A stretch of 64,000 nucleotides of DNA from Eremomyces bilateralis CBS 781.70 (Eukaryota; Ascomycota; Dothideomycetes; Eremomycetales; Eremomycetaceae). Location of the stretch: the NCBI RefSeq assembly GCF_010015585.1, contig NW_022985071.1, forward strand, positions 770,100 to 834,099. The letters run 5' to 3'. Shown here in pieces: positions 31,721 to 41,945 of the stretch (the first letter of the stretch is position 1; every line of letters begins with the position of its first letter). The position numbers and the translations under genes were made by a program. The notes under the pieces were generated by a model. It did not search any database. It was not told the origin of the DNA and saw only the letters and a program-made list of their open reading frames with translations.

Positions 31721-34700
31721 ATGAGACGACACGGCCCATTCGGCTGTTCTTTCATACTGATTGCGCTGGTGTCCTTGGCTGGAGCCCGCCAGCTACCGTA
31801 CAATCCAGCCAAAATTCTTCGACCTCCTCAGCGAGAGGAGCTCGCATATGTGTTCCGTCCCTCTTCAGACGGGGAGCAGTTCGAGTTCACCTCAATCGAC
31901 TTAACCTCGAACATTCAATCTTCAGACCTCCGAGAATCCGTGCTATACTCAACGTTGCCATTTCTCACCAGCCGACATGACGGCTTCACAACGGCAATGG
32001 GAGAGGACGGGGAGATCACAGTTGTGTCAGGAAATTGTCTCTCTCCAACTGGGCCGCAAATCTGGAAGTTTTCCCCGGACGAGAACTCAAGAGAAGGGAA
32101 CGGCACATGGATAAAGCAATCTCTCACGACGCATAATCTAGATCCAGTGGCAGGCGTAGCACCAGTCCCCTACTACCTAGCGTCGGGGATAAGTTTCACG
32201 TCATTACTAGGCGAGGCCACTGGAACGGACGACACCTCGACGACTTATATCTTTGGCGGGATGTGCTCCAAATCCGAGTCGACCGAAATATCAACGTGGC
32301 AGTCTGATGCGACATACAGCAATACCATGTTCAAGATCGATCGAGAGGCCGACGCTTCCAGGCTCGCAATTAGCGCCTCGAGCAGTCGAGGTCCTCCCAT
32401 TGCGGAAGCTGGATTCAGCATGACAAGTCTTTTACCTACGTTCTCTAATAACTCTGATGGATCGAGCAACCAGCAACGAGACTACGTTCTCGTCGGTGGC
32501 CATACAGCATCAGCTTTCATCAACATGAGCCAAGTGGCGCTTTTCTCTTTGCCGCAGGAAACATGGACGTTTCTTCCAGTCTCACAGTCTACAGCTGGCC
32601 GAACCGACTTGGCACTCAAAAGAGACATAGAGGAAGTCGAACCTCGAAGCGGCCACACGGCTATTTTGTCAACAGACGGAACCAAAATTATCGTCTTCGG
32701 AGGATGGATTGGCGACATAGATACTCCAGCCGCACCTCCGCTAGTGGTGCTGACGCTGGGAGAAGGTTATGGTGGTAAAGGTCGGTGGACATGGAGTATA
32801 CCAATTGCTCCTAGCCCGCTACCGGGGTCAATAAGCATCTATGGACACGGCGCTGCCTTACTTCCAGGCGATATTATGATGGTTCTCGGTGGCTACCGGA
32901 TTGGAGAGTCAATCCAACAACGGATCCGAGCAAGACAGCGCCAGGCGAGCGAAATCAATACGAAGGCCTTCTTCTTCAACGTCTCTTCCTCTACCTGGCT
33001 CGAAGAATACACACCACCAGAGAGCTGGAGCTCGGCTGCCCAGCACAACGGACCTCTCTCCTCAACGTCTCAAAAGGCGGGACTTGGCGCGGGTCTCGGA
33101 ATTGGCGGTGCCATTGTCCTTGGACTCGCCGTCTTCTACCTGTTCTTCACGAAACACCTGAGACGTCGACGCGAAACGCAAGAACGCGAGGTCGAAGAAC
33201 TTGAGAAGGCCGCCCACCGAGACCATATGCGCGAAATGTCATGGCGAGGTCCTCCGGGACACACGGCAGTGGATACTCTCGACGGCGCTTACGATCCATT
33301 TTTGTATGGAGACCACGTTGAGAGTCCGTACGATGTCCTTCAAACACGGCGACCGTTCACTGTTCAAGACGCGGAACGGACGGGTCTCTTGTTGGATGTA
33401 CCCAGCCCAACCCGAGGGTTGCGGCGGAGCCTGGCGAGACGCTCCCACCCACAAGGTGTGGGCAAACATGTTTCACGACATTCAGGCCACATCCATCCAA
33501 TTGAGGAGAGAGAGGAGGAAGAATCTCTCGCAAGCAACGAGCATGACGTCCAACCCGGAGAATGGACGGCGAGTGGTGAAATGAGTGAAATCAAAACACT
33601 TCACCGTCCTCAGCCAAATGTCAGGACGGGTTTGACACCGCTCGGATTTCATCCTGTCCCAACAGACTCGGATATAAGAGCGGCAGGTGCAGATGGAGAT
33701 TTGGACCACATCCCTCGGTCGCCAGCAGAAGAGCGCAAACACGAAGTCCAGTCTTGGGCCGAGGAGTGGGAGCGCGCAGCTTCGTCAATAATAGGGCCTA
33801 GTCAAAATGGGCCACCATCGTCCTCCAACTCTCGACATGCTGGTCGGACCTCGCCCACTAAATCCGATCGAACATCGTCCACTCTCTCCGCCAAATCTTG
33901 GGTTTCCAATTTATCAACAAACGATGACCAGAACCACTCCTCGTCCAACACCACCATCACCGGAGCCGTTGCAACCCTTTCGCGAACTCTCTCGGCTCGA
34001 ATCAACTCCGTCCTGGTCAATCCGTTCGCCACCCCTGAGCCGAGTCCTACACGGGATGGTGGGTTCGGACTTCCAGAATCGAAGCGTCCTCAAAGAAACA
34101 GTCAGGGTGCTACCAGCTTATTAGGGGACCGCTCTTCACAACCGAGTCCGACCAAAACCCTTGAAAGCTCTGCCGCTGGTGGCGACCCTTCAGATGGAAG
34201 TGAACGTGGCTCAAGTGCTGGTAAAGGTGCGGCAGGAGATGCCGAATCATTTTCCACAGCAAAGACATCATTTGCCAAACTGCAGTCGGAGGGGGAGGCG
34301 TTGCTCGGCGGACCGCGAGCCGCTGGAACGCGATCAACGAAAACGGTCGCAGGACGCCATCCTGAATCATCTGTCGAGTCTGGCTCCAAGATCCACCCGG
34401 AGGAAGAAGGCTCCCCTGAACGAGCCGGGTTTTGGTCCGGTAGCGTCCGACGAGTCCTAGGAACCAAGGGTGCGGCCGCTCCAAGCAGGAAGAGCGGCTC
34501 GACCATTTCCGCTGTCAAATTACGCCGGGCCCGTCGCAAATCGCTGGTTGATGGTGGCGCGGGTCCTGAGATGCGGGAGCAGAACCATGGACTTTCTACG
34601 GCGATGGGAACGCCCCGACGTGCCGTGTCGGATGCTGGATTCTGGCGTACGCGGAAAGGCGCGAAAGATTGGGATTGGGATGATGACGAGCCAAGTCTGT

Positions 34701-35011
34701 CAGCCGCTTTTGGTGGAAGACGGAGCGGAGATGATTGGGGAGCACCGGACGATAGTGAGCCGGCTAGGAATCAGAAGCCGGCGCCGAATGAACCCGACGC
34801 CGGGGAACATAAAGGGAGGGAGGAGGATTGGGATGTCGAAGCGGCAGTCGAGAACCGCGTTGTACAGGTCATGTTCTCGGTGCCCAGGACGAGATTGCGG
34901 GTCGTGAACGCGGACGCAGATGAACAGCGGAGCTTGATGAGCGTTGAGGACGACAGCAACCCTCGACATCCGGGTCTAGAGAAGGGTAAAGGGAAGGAAC
35001 TGGACTGTTGA
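31721..35011 (+). CDS. Kelch/galactose-oxidase-type beta-propeller, single-pass membrane protein
   Basis: A single exon of 1,096 codons. Residues 1-22 (RRHGPFGCSFILIALVSLAG) are a signal peptide. Residues about 30-430 hold Kelch-like blades: TYIFGGMCSK, DYVLVGGHTASAF, PRSGHTAILSTDGTKIIVFGG and IYGHGAALLPGDIMMVLGGYR. A membrane span at about 453-475 (LGIGGAIVLGLAVFYLFF) is followed by a stop-transfer KHLRRRR. The cytosolic part of about 600 residues is disordered and Ser/Thr/Pro-rich, with recurring basic and acidic patches. Fungal proteins with this outside-propeller/inside-tail plan exist; some Kelch membrane proteins act in polarity or wall sensing, but I assign no function. It converges on RQC1, with 288 bp between stop codons. 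Confidence 0.88.
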   Translation: MRRHGPFGCSFILIALVSLAGARQLPYNPAKILRPPQREELAYVFRPSSDGEQFEFTSIDLTSNIQSSDLRESVLYSTLPFLTSRHDGFTTAMGEDGEITVVSGNCLSPTGPQIWKFSPDENSREGNGTWIKQSLTTHNLDPVAGVAPVPYYLASGISFTSLLGEATGTDDTSTTYIFGGMCSKSESTEISTWQSDATYSNTMFKIDREADASRLAISASSSRGPPIAEAGFSMTSLLPTFSNNSDGSSNQQRDYVLVGGHTASAFINMSQVALFSLPQETWTFLPVSQSTAGRTDLALKRDIEEVEPRSGHTAILSTDGTKIIVFGGWIGDIDTPAAPPLVVLTLGEGYGGKGRWTWSIPIAPSPLPGSISIYGHGAALLPGDIMMVLGGYRIGESIQQRIRARQRQASEINTKAFFFNVSSSTWLEEYTPPESWSSAAQHNGPLSSTSQKAGLGAGLGIGGAIVLGLAVFYLFFTKHLRRRRETQEREVEELEKAAHRDHMREMSWRGPPGHTAVDTLDGAYDPFLYGDHVESPYDVLQTRRPFTVQDAERTGLLLDVPSPTRGLRRSLARRSHPQGVGKHVSRHSGHIHPIEEREEEESLASNEHDVQPGEWTASGEMSEIKTLHRPQPNVRTGLTPLGFHPVPTDSDIRAAGADGDLDHIPRSPAEERKHEVQSWAEEWERAASSIIGPSQNGPPSSSNSRHAGRTSPTKSDRTSSTLSAKSWVSNLSTNDDQNHSSSNTTITGAVATLSRTLSARINSVLVNPFATPEPSPTRDGGFGLPESKRPQRNSQGATSLLGDRSSQPSPTKTLESSAAGGDPSDGSERGSSAGKGAAGDAESFSTAKTSFAKLQSEGEALLGGPRAAGTRSTKTVAGRHPESSVESGSKIHPEEEGSPERAGFWSGSVRRVLGTKGAAAPSRKSGSTISAVKLRRARRKSLVDGGAGPEMREQNHGLSTAMGTPRRAVSDAGFWRTRKGAKDWDWDDDEPSLSAAFGGRRSGDDWGAPDDSEPARNQKPAPNEPDAGEHKGREEDWDVEAAVENRVVQVMFSVPRTRLRVVNADADEQRSLMSVEDDSNPRHPGLEKGKGKELDC

Positions 35012-35299
35012 TGTGGATGTTCGTCGCATATAGGGCTTTTATATTTGGATCTTTGCGCTGGCGCTGGTCAGACGGCGGTCACGCCTGGGTTTGGGTTATG
35101 GTTCGAATGGGCGGAACGTTACGATAACATGGCTATAATCGAGAAGTATCTGTATTTGTAAATCTCGTCTTCTAGCTGAGCGGTTTCATGAAGATCCCTT
35201 CATGGCCGAAGATCTGATATATAACGGATCGAGCGGCCGTTGTGTGCGACATCCATTGGCGACATAAACGCCAATTTACGACCTTCCATTCTCGTGCAA

Positions 35300-37129
35300 C
35301 TATTCATCATCTTCAGCGCTCTGCTCGCCACCATCCCCAGGCCAATTGTCATCGTGTTCGTCTAACAATCGTGCTAATGCATTGTAATCGCCTGGGGAAA
35401 CATCGACGTTTCGGTTTGAAGAGTTCATATATCCAGGTTCGTTGTCCGCTGGCGGTAACGGGTCACCCATCCCTCCTAGGTTGTCCCGGTATTGTTCCGG
35501 AATCAATTTAAGAAGCCTTGCATCTTCTTCCAGTATGACAAGTCGCGAAATATTTTCAGGCACAACCATGGGTTCCCCTCCAGTAATGTCAGACCAATTG
35601 CGCGGAGTTAGGTCATCTCGAGTCAATCCATCCGCCACTGAGCTGAGCAACGATTTCACCTCGGGACTTGCCCATAGGTCTTTACTGTTCGAGACATAAT
35701 GGGCAGTCAGCAGTTCGTCGTAGGTGGTATTAGGCAGAGCCCCCCATACTGCCATTGGGACGGGCGAAATGTCCTGCTCTTTAATCAGGGCATGCGCAAT
35801 GAACGGCCACAGTTTAATGGCATCGGAGAGTGACTTTCGGGCTGCGTCAACATCGCCCAGGCCCATCTGAGCCAAAGCTCGGCTGTATCTGATGTGCGGA
35901 TACTTCCACCAGCCTGTGTCTTCCAAATGATCATGTGTGGACATGTCCAAGAGTGCGGAATATTGTTTTGCTCTCAATGCATGCTGGTCGATGGTCATGA
36001 GCATTGCATACGGATCATCAGAAGGATCGAGCATTAGAAGCAGCTTTGCCCACTCATAAATAGTTCGATAAACCCCACGCATCCGCAGGTTCTTCATATA
36101 CATGACGGCCGTCAAATAGAATTGACGGTTTTCCTGAAACCGGAAAGGGAGGCGGGCCTGCCCTTTTGAGGCTGCGTTTGGGAACGAAGAGTTGAGCGCC
36201 CGACCGAACGTGAAGAGTGCCCGTTGGAGGAGTTTTCCGGCAAGTGTAAAGTCTCTGCCGTGAGCAACAATGAGAGAGGCTTGAAGAATGGTTGAAATAT
36301 GCGTTGGATTGAATCTCAGCAGCATGAGGATTCGTTCAGGGTCCATGCTTGACACACAGTCCTCGAATTGGAGCTGGACATCTCGATATGCGGGAGCATG
36401 GACAAATCGATATCGTACAGTGCCATCGTCTGTTTCGGGAAGGACTTCCATTGCGAGGCCGGTAGAAACTCCAGGAGGAGCGGTTTCATTCGGCTGGAGC
36501 TGGACAAGAAATGTTTTTCGCCGTGCCTCGTTCAAAGGCGTGTTACGCCGCTGCCCACGTTGGACCTGTTGCATCAACCGGCGCTGCCTTCGACCTGCCT
36601 GAGCAGCGGGATCCAGCTCATCGTCATTTGCCTCATTTGTGTCCAGGGCAGCCCGTCCAAACAGCCGACGAACCTCGTTCTCGATGTGTAAATGGTCCGA
36701 GTTGATGGACAAGACGCTGAAGTCCTGCGACTTCCGTCTGTGGTGCTTGCTGCCACCATCGGCCGCCGGAGGTATTGATAAATCTCTCAAAGCCACGTCA
36801 ATCTCATCCAGTCCATTCAAGTTGGTCTCTTTCGCCACTTCCTTGGCTTGTTTTCTCTTCTCTCGGGCTTTATTTTTCTTCTTTCCCTTCTTGGAGGATT
36901 TTGTCGGAGGCATATCCTCTAGCTCCTTTACTTCAGGGCTTCCATCCCCTTCTTCAAGATCGGCACCCGCTTCTTCCTCATTCTCTGACTCCGGTTGGTC
37001 GAGGAGTGCGAACAAGCTCGATTTCGGACCACCCCGGGAGCTTTGTGCCTTGGAAATTGACTCTTCGTCGCTCGCATTGCCATTGACCTCGCGCTCACGC
37101 TGAGCACGTCGCAGAGCCCGCGAAGACAT
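35300..37129 (-). CDS. RQC1: Ribosome quality control complex subunit (TCF25/Rqc1)
   Basis: One exon on the minus strand, 609 codons from ATG 37129 (MSSRALRRAQREREVN, the conserved family start). A basic Lys-rich stretch at about 85-105 (SSKKGKKKNKAREKRKQAK) precedes the TCF25 domain: FLVQLQPNETAPPG, YRFVHAPAYRDVQLQFE, DPERILMLLRFNPTHISTI, FYLTAVMYMKNLRMRG, EWAKLLLMLDPSDDPYAML and LWPFIAHALIKEQD. The tail is acidic (EHDDNWPGDGGEQSAEDDE). Rqc1 works with Ltn1 and Rqc2 on 60S subunits carrying stalled nascent chains. The frame stays open for 83 more codons upstream, to 37378, without family similarity; I treat this as 5' leader. Confidence 0.94.
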   Translation of the reverse strand: MSSRALRRAQREREVNGNASDEESISKAQSSRGGPKSSLFALLDQPESENEEEAGADLEEGDGSPEVKELEDMPPTKSSKKGKKKNKAREKRKQAKEVAKETNLNGLDEIDVALRDLSIPPAADGGSKHHRRKSQDFSVLSINSDHLHIENEVRRLFGRAALDTNEANDDELDPAAQAGRRQRRLMQQVQRGQRRNTPLNEARRKTFLVQLQPNETAPPGVSTGLAMEVLPETDDGTVRYRFVHAPAYRDVQLQFEDCVSSMDPERILMLLRFNPTHISTILQASLIVAHGRDFTLAGKLLQRALFTFGRALNSSFPNAASKGQARLPFRFQENRQFYLTAVMYMKNLRMRGVYRTIYEWAKLLLMLDPSDDPYAMLMTIDQHALRAKQYSALLDMSTHDHLEDTGWWKYPHIRYSRALAQMGLGDVDAARKSLSDAIKLWPFIAHALIKEQDISPVPMAVWGALPNTTYDELLTAHYVSNSKDLWASPEVKSLLSSVADGLTRDDLTPRNWSDITGGEPMVVPENISRLVILEEDARLLKLIPEQYRDNLGGMGDPLPPADNEPGYMNSSNRNVDVSPGDYNALARLLDEHDDNWPGDGGEQSAEDDE

Positions 37130-37847
37130 GATTTGCGAGCAACTTGAACTTCGGCCCAACCCCCCTTTCTCCAAAGCCACTGTTCCGGAAAAGAGTTCGT
37201 GGAGGCGCGCAGAATGACTAGAGCGAGCAAGGCGAAACAAATAGAACAATATTATACACCGTCGAGACGTAAAAGAGTTTGCCTTCGAAGGATTGCCGGC
37301 CTGACATGAATTCGTAGCCCCAACTTTAAGTGATTGGAGGGACAAGAGGTGACTAACATTACAGGCGATGAGCCACACTAATATGTCCTAGCCCAAAGCA
37401 TTTGCCACCTACCTCAGTGGAAGTGTGTGCAAGTTGAATGCAAGGTCTTAAGGAACGAAGACCTTGCTGGTTTATATCCATGATGGTTCCTGTATGGTTA
37501 TTGGTTCCTAACTCCCGGGTGACTGGCGACCGCATTGTGGTCACAAAAAAATTGCTGGTTGTTGGTGCCTGACAAGGCATCAATATTCCCGATCCATTCC
37601 CTTAATAGTGTAGCCTGATTGGTGATTCAAATACCACAGTGGAGCCGGGATTGTAACAATACACTCATGTTAGGTAAGGGCATGGCACTCCGAGCATTTA
37701 GATTACATACTAGAAAGTCTGGCATATCCTCTTAATGTACCTGATGAAAAGATCTTATAGATCAGCTATAAGCCATTCGTGTACCAGCATCACACTTTCA
37801 CCTCCTAGTATGCGAAGGAAGTCTATTCCCACCACACTCAGACCATT
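37130..37847. other. Intergenic region, RQC1 upstream side
   Basis: About 720 bp between the RQC1 start and the 3' end of the next minus-strand gene. The first 250 bp is open in the RQC1 frame but does not look coding. Nothing else is supported. Confidence 0.4.
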
Positions 37848-39228
37848 TCAATGCCTCCTTGCTCCATCGAATCGCCTCCACAAGCCGTGTACTTGACCGG
37901 CCCCAGAGCTGTAGACAGATACGATTGCACTGCTCGTTCCAGAAGCAATCGCAGATGCGGTAGAGGAGCCAGGTATGCCCCCTGAGGGAGGGCCACCAGG
38001 ACCGCCAGAACCACCAGGACCGTCAGGACCACCAGGACCGCCACCCATACCCGAATTGGGATTCTCGTGGCCACCATCCTCGGCCAGATAAGATGCCCAA
38101 GATGCAGAGGAGCTATGATTGGCGGATGTATCGATCCCGATTTCGATCCAACCCAATAAGCCAGCCGTGATATCATCAGCATCAAGATAAATGTACTGCA
38201 TGAAAGGATCGTTGTTGTTGTCGGCCTGAGATTGAGCAATCATATCCTCATCATTCGTAGTCCTCGGCGCATCGTTCGTGCTGTACGGGCTGGTTGCCTC
38301 TACCGCATCGATGAGGGTTTCCTCAAAGAACAGTTGACCGATATGCGAGAACTCTCCTCCACTGAAGGAGCCGTTCGGAAGCAAAGTTGTGCCAGTGTGG
38401 ACTGCTAGGTGCTCGTGCGTAGCTCGTCCCTGGTAATGGCCGGGAAATAGGGTGTCAAACTCGACGACCCCATCTGACGAAGATTGTTGGAGGCCCCGAA
38501 GGAAAGTTTCATTGAGAGTACCTTCACTGGTAACTCCCGAATATGTCCCGGTTGCATTGCACTAGTGAACTGTCAGCTTCAGCGCATACTTAAAATTGTT
38601 GGTCTCCTTACACTCCAGATGTCTACCAGAAGATCTTCGACGGGCTTGCAGGTATTGACATCGATGAACTGCATTTCCAAATGCAGTGGAACTCCTGCCC
38701 GTCCATCTGTAAGGTCTTGCCTGACCAGCTCACCGAGGACATAGTAGGGACCAATGGTCACCTCGGGGGCCAAAATACAAGATGTATTGGCAGAGAAGAT
38801 GGAAGATGGATCACTGTAGTTGATGGATCCCGTAGCGTTGTGGTCGACTTCCTCAAACGCTTGGAGAGACGCAAGGTCTCGTCTATGCAATACTGGAGCT
38901 GTCGGTCCAAACAATTAGCATCGTTTTATCTTTCTCCTTCGACCTGTTGACGATTGGGCAGTGCCTTACCGTTGATAGACCGCGCTCCCTGCAAAGACTG
39001 AGCAGTAGCAAGCCTGCGTGACAATGCACGCTCTCTTAACGCTCGCGCGGAGGGATTATTGGAACATTTCTCCAATAATTTGGTGGACCGACTGGCAAAG
39101 GTCTGGAGGTGCTTGACCTCGCGGCGAATTGCGGCGTGGTTATGTTCTTCCCCTGGATGGGCTTGGCCAGTCGGCAGAACGGCGAGAAGCCCTAGGAGGG
39201 CTAAAGACAGAGATTTAACCACTACCAT
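37848..39228 (-). CDS. Secreted intradiol ring-cleavage dioxygenase-like protein
   Basis: Three exons on the minus strand: 39228-38970, 38898-38612 and 38561-37848, giving 419 residues; introns are 71 and 50 bp. Residues 1-23 (VVVKSLSLALLGLLAVLPTG) are a signal peptide, followed by HPGEEHNHAAIRREV. The dioxygenase domain carries LAPEVTIGPYYVLGELVRQD, DLLVDIWSCNATGTYSGV and LFPGHYQGRATHEHLAVH. It supplies the Tyr of GPYY, the Tyr of TYSG and the HYQGRATHEH histidines expected at the iron(III) site. Relatives are extracellular fungal aromatic-ring dioxygenase-like proteins of uncertain substrate. The last 60 residues form a Gly/Pro-rich collagen-like stretch, then a Ser/Ala-rich end. No GPI-type hydrophobic end is seen in the frame chosen. 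Confidence 0.88.
37985..38048 (-). repeat. Gly-Gly-Pro coding repeat in dioxygenase-like gene
   Basis: Short imperfect tandem units built on CCACCAGGACCG (plus strand) encode GGGPGGPDGPGGSGGPGGPP on the minus strand. The units are codon multiples, so length changes keep the frame. Confidence 0.75.
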
Positions 39229-40715
39229 CTTGAACGAACGATGGACGTGGACGATGGACTCAACAGTAAAATATAAAAGACAAGACTGGAGACAACTTCA
39301 ATCAACTGGGCGACTTATAGGTACTATGGGTAGACGGCGATCTCTTATATAAATCTCCTCGTCTGCCGACCTATCCATGTGGGGAAACGATTGCTCTTGA
39401 CTTGTCCCTCCTGGGCTCCTAAGGGGCAACGGCTCCAAACTGGCGGCGAGGGGATAAACCATCCATTCTTACTCCAGGAGATGGACCCACTCTACATTAG
39501 CGCGATGGTCAAGATATCAAGGTTTTCTCTTCGCCCTTTATGATCCGCTGTGATGACGATCCGGACCTGGACTTGTTAGTTTACCGGAACCCGGACGCAT
39601 AAAGGGACGCGGAGGCAAGACGCGAATTCGATAGCCCACTCCATCTCGAGCCAGAGCTCGTTGGCTAAGGTTCGGTTTCAAATCTGCGTCTCTTGATTGG
39701 TGTATAGTACACCAGGCACTTTGGACAACAAGCCTTGGGTGCCGTTGTTTCACGTGGTACGTTGCAACTTGTAAGGTTCCCTCGGCTAGAGTATACATAT
39801 TATACAAAATATAAACTGGGGAGTGGGAAGCCAGGCGCAGCTGGGACAAGCTTTTTCGGACGTACCGTAGTCTTCGTAAGTGGGTCCGATATGCTGAAGT
39901 AGTAGTTCACGAACTTCGAAGACTAATAGTTACTTTCAACGATCGGGCAACCGGTGGAGCGAAGAGTGAAACCGTGACGTGGCCTCGTTACTACGGTCCG
40001 CGCCCGACTATTCTGGCTGCATGTGTAAACCGTGAGGGGTGACGCGGCCAAACAGGCGCAAGATGAAGCGCCATGATGCGAAACAATTGCTCTTCAATTC
40101 GTCGCTTCAGAGTTCAAACGCTTTGCCAAGAGAAGCTAGTCTCGGCTTAATTCATGTTTCCCCAAAACGCAAATGCTTGGTTTCCTCCTCCGTTAACTTT
40201 GAGAGCTACAATAGGAATCTGGAACACCATATTCCGTACTCCCTCTCAACTAGTTTTATCAGTCCGAGCTTCTATGAAACGATATGCGAATAGTGCGCGT
40301 CTCTGGACCACTGGTTAATATGAAGTGCTCGGATGTGCTTTCATCCGATCCAGACCAGTTCTACTCGTGATACCGTACACACCGGGGGCGTGATATCGCC
40401 AGAGTCGGTGAAGAGCAAGAGAATGCTACGGCCTTTGCGATCCATATTATTGAAAATAGTGCCTGTTTCGAAAGAAGGAGAAAGAGCGGAAATTGGGGCT
40501 CAAAATCGTCCGCACCGTCCGCCACTCATCTCCTGGCTCCTGCCGGCTATCAAAGAGCCCAGTTTTCTGGATCCTTGCTTACATAAGTTATGCCATGACG
40601 ACATTTCACTAAGTCCCCTCAGGGGGTCAGAATTGTCATCTGTCCCCCAGAGCCATGCGGTCCATGGTACGACCTTCCAACCAACCAAATTGAAGATCGA
40701 AACCCCCGAGCGAAA
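39229..40715. other. Divergent intergenic region, dioxygenase-like gene and SDR
   Basis: Nearly 1.5 kb without a supported gene. It contains TTCACGTGG at 39749-39757. Short frames on both strands show no family signal. Confidence 0.4.
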
Positions 40716-41630
40716 ATGGATTCAAAACCAGGATACATAAGAACCTCCTCTACCAACCTACTCTCCAGCAATGATATGATGAGCCGGCCCCTCGAAGGCC
40801 AGCTGGGCATTGTGACCGGTGCCTCGCGGGGCATTGGTGCCGCCATATCAGCAAATCTGGCTGCCAAAGGCTGCAATCTCGTTCTGAACTTCACGTCGGA
40901 TGCGTCGGCGCTGCGGACCGGCGATCTGGCCAAACGGCTCTCCGACGAGCATGGCATCCAAGCATTGCCGGTACAGGCGGATATGGGATCGGTGGGCGGA
41001 CCGAAGCATATCGTCAGCATCGCCAAGAACCATTTCTCGCATCCGAAAACGGGGAAGTTCACGATTCATGTCATCGTCAACAATGCCGGTGTGTCCAAGA
41101 ACCTGTCCATCGAGGAATGCACGGCAGAGGACTTTGCTTGGCAGTACAGCGTCAACGTTCAAGGACCGTTGCTCTTGATACAAGCAGCGCTTCCCTACTT
41201 GCCGACAGATCGTTCGGGGCGGATTATCAACGTGTCATCCGTCAGTTCGACGCTTGGCTACATTGGACAGAGCGTCTACGGAGGTACCAAGGCTGCACTA
41301 GAGTCAATGACGCGAACGTGGTCCCGCGAACTGGCTGAGCGTGCAACGGTCAACGCCATCAATCCCGGCCCGGTAGCCACAGAGATGTACGGAAGCACGA
41401 GCAAGGACTTCCAGGCGAGGAATCGGCCGTTCATCGAGAATGCGCCCTTAGCACGGGCGAGAGAAGGAATCGATGATCCGGAGACCGTGCAGAGAGCGAC
41501 GCAAGATGGTGGACGAGCGGCGTACGATTGGGAGATTGCGGGGGTTGTAGGGATGCTTTGCTCGAAAGAGTCGGCTTGGTGCACGGGGAGCGTGATCTGT
41601 GCGAATGGAGGGATGAAGTTCGGCTTCTGA
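40716..41630 (+). CDS. Short-chain dehydrogenase/reductase (SDR), classical type
   Basis: One exon of 304 codons. Rossmann cofactor motif TGASRGIG at residues 34-41, NNAG at 122-125, the active-site serines near 174-175 (INVSSVSS), catalytic YGGTK with Tyr188 and Lys192, and INPGPVATEMYG after it. This is a complete classical SDR. A stretch at 239-275 before the C-terminal ICANGG motif is slightly longer than in the core family. The N-terminal 20 residues before MMSRPLEGQ may be an extension; the ATG at 40776 is an alternative start. The FabG/3-oxoacyl reductase-like look is common to many SDRs, so the substrate is open. NADP preference is likely from the Arg after the Ser in GASRG. Confidence 0.92.
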   Translation: MDSKPGYIRTSSTNLLSSNDMMSRPLEGQLGIVTGASRGIGAAISANLAAKGCNLVLNFTSDASALRTGDLAKRLSDEHGIQALPVQADMGSVGGPKHIVSIAKNHFSHPKTGKFTIHVIVNNAGVSKNLSIEECTAEDFAWQYSVNVQGPLLLIQAALPYLPTDRSGRIINVSSVSSTLGYIGQSVYGGTKAALESMTRTWSRELAERATVNAINPGPVATEMYGSTSKDFQARNRPFIENAPLARAREGIDDPETVQRATQDGGRAAYDWEIAGVVGMLCSKESAWCTGSVICANGGMKFGF

Positions 41631-41945
41631 GTTGCGAGGAGGAAAGTCAAGATCCCCATTGTATAGTTCTCATCCGAAACTAGAAGGACAGTCTAGGAAT
41701 CATGAATGGAGTTCGTAAGATAGCATCGCAATAGAACCCTGATCGCCAGTTCGACCACCTGTTCCCAGTTGTGTATGGCCAACATATTCCCCTAAACGCC
41801 GAGCTATGCCGAATTCTATGCAAAAGTTAAGTCCAGGTAGACTGTAGTTCGGCAAACCGGATCTGCCGAGACGCAGCAATCTATTGTTCAAAATGAACCA
41901 TGCCCCAGGGGCAAAAATATGACAGACCGAACCCAGCCTACATCT

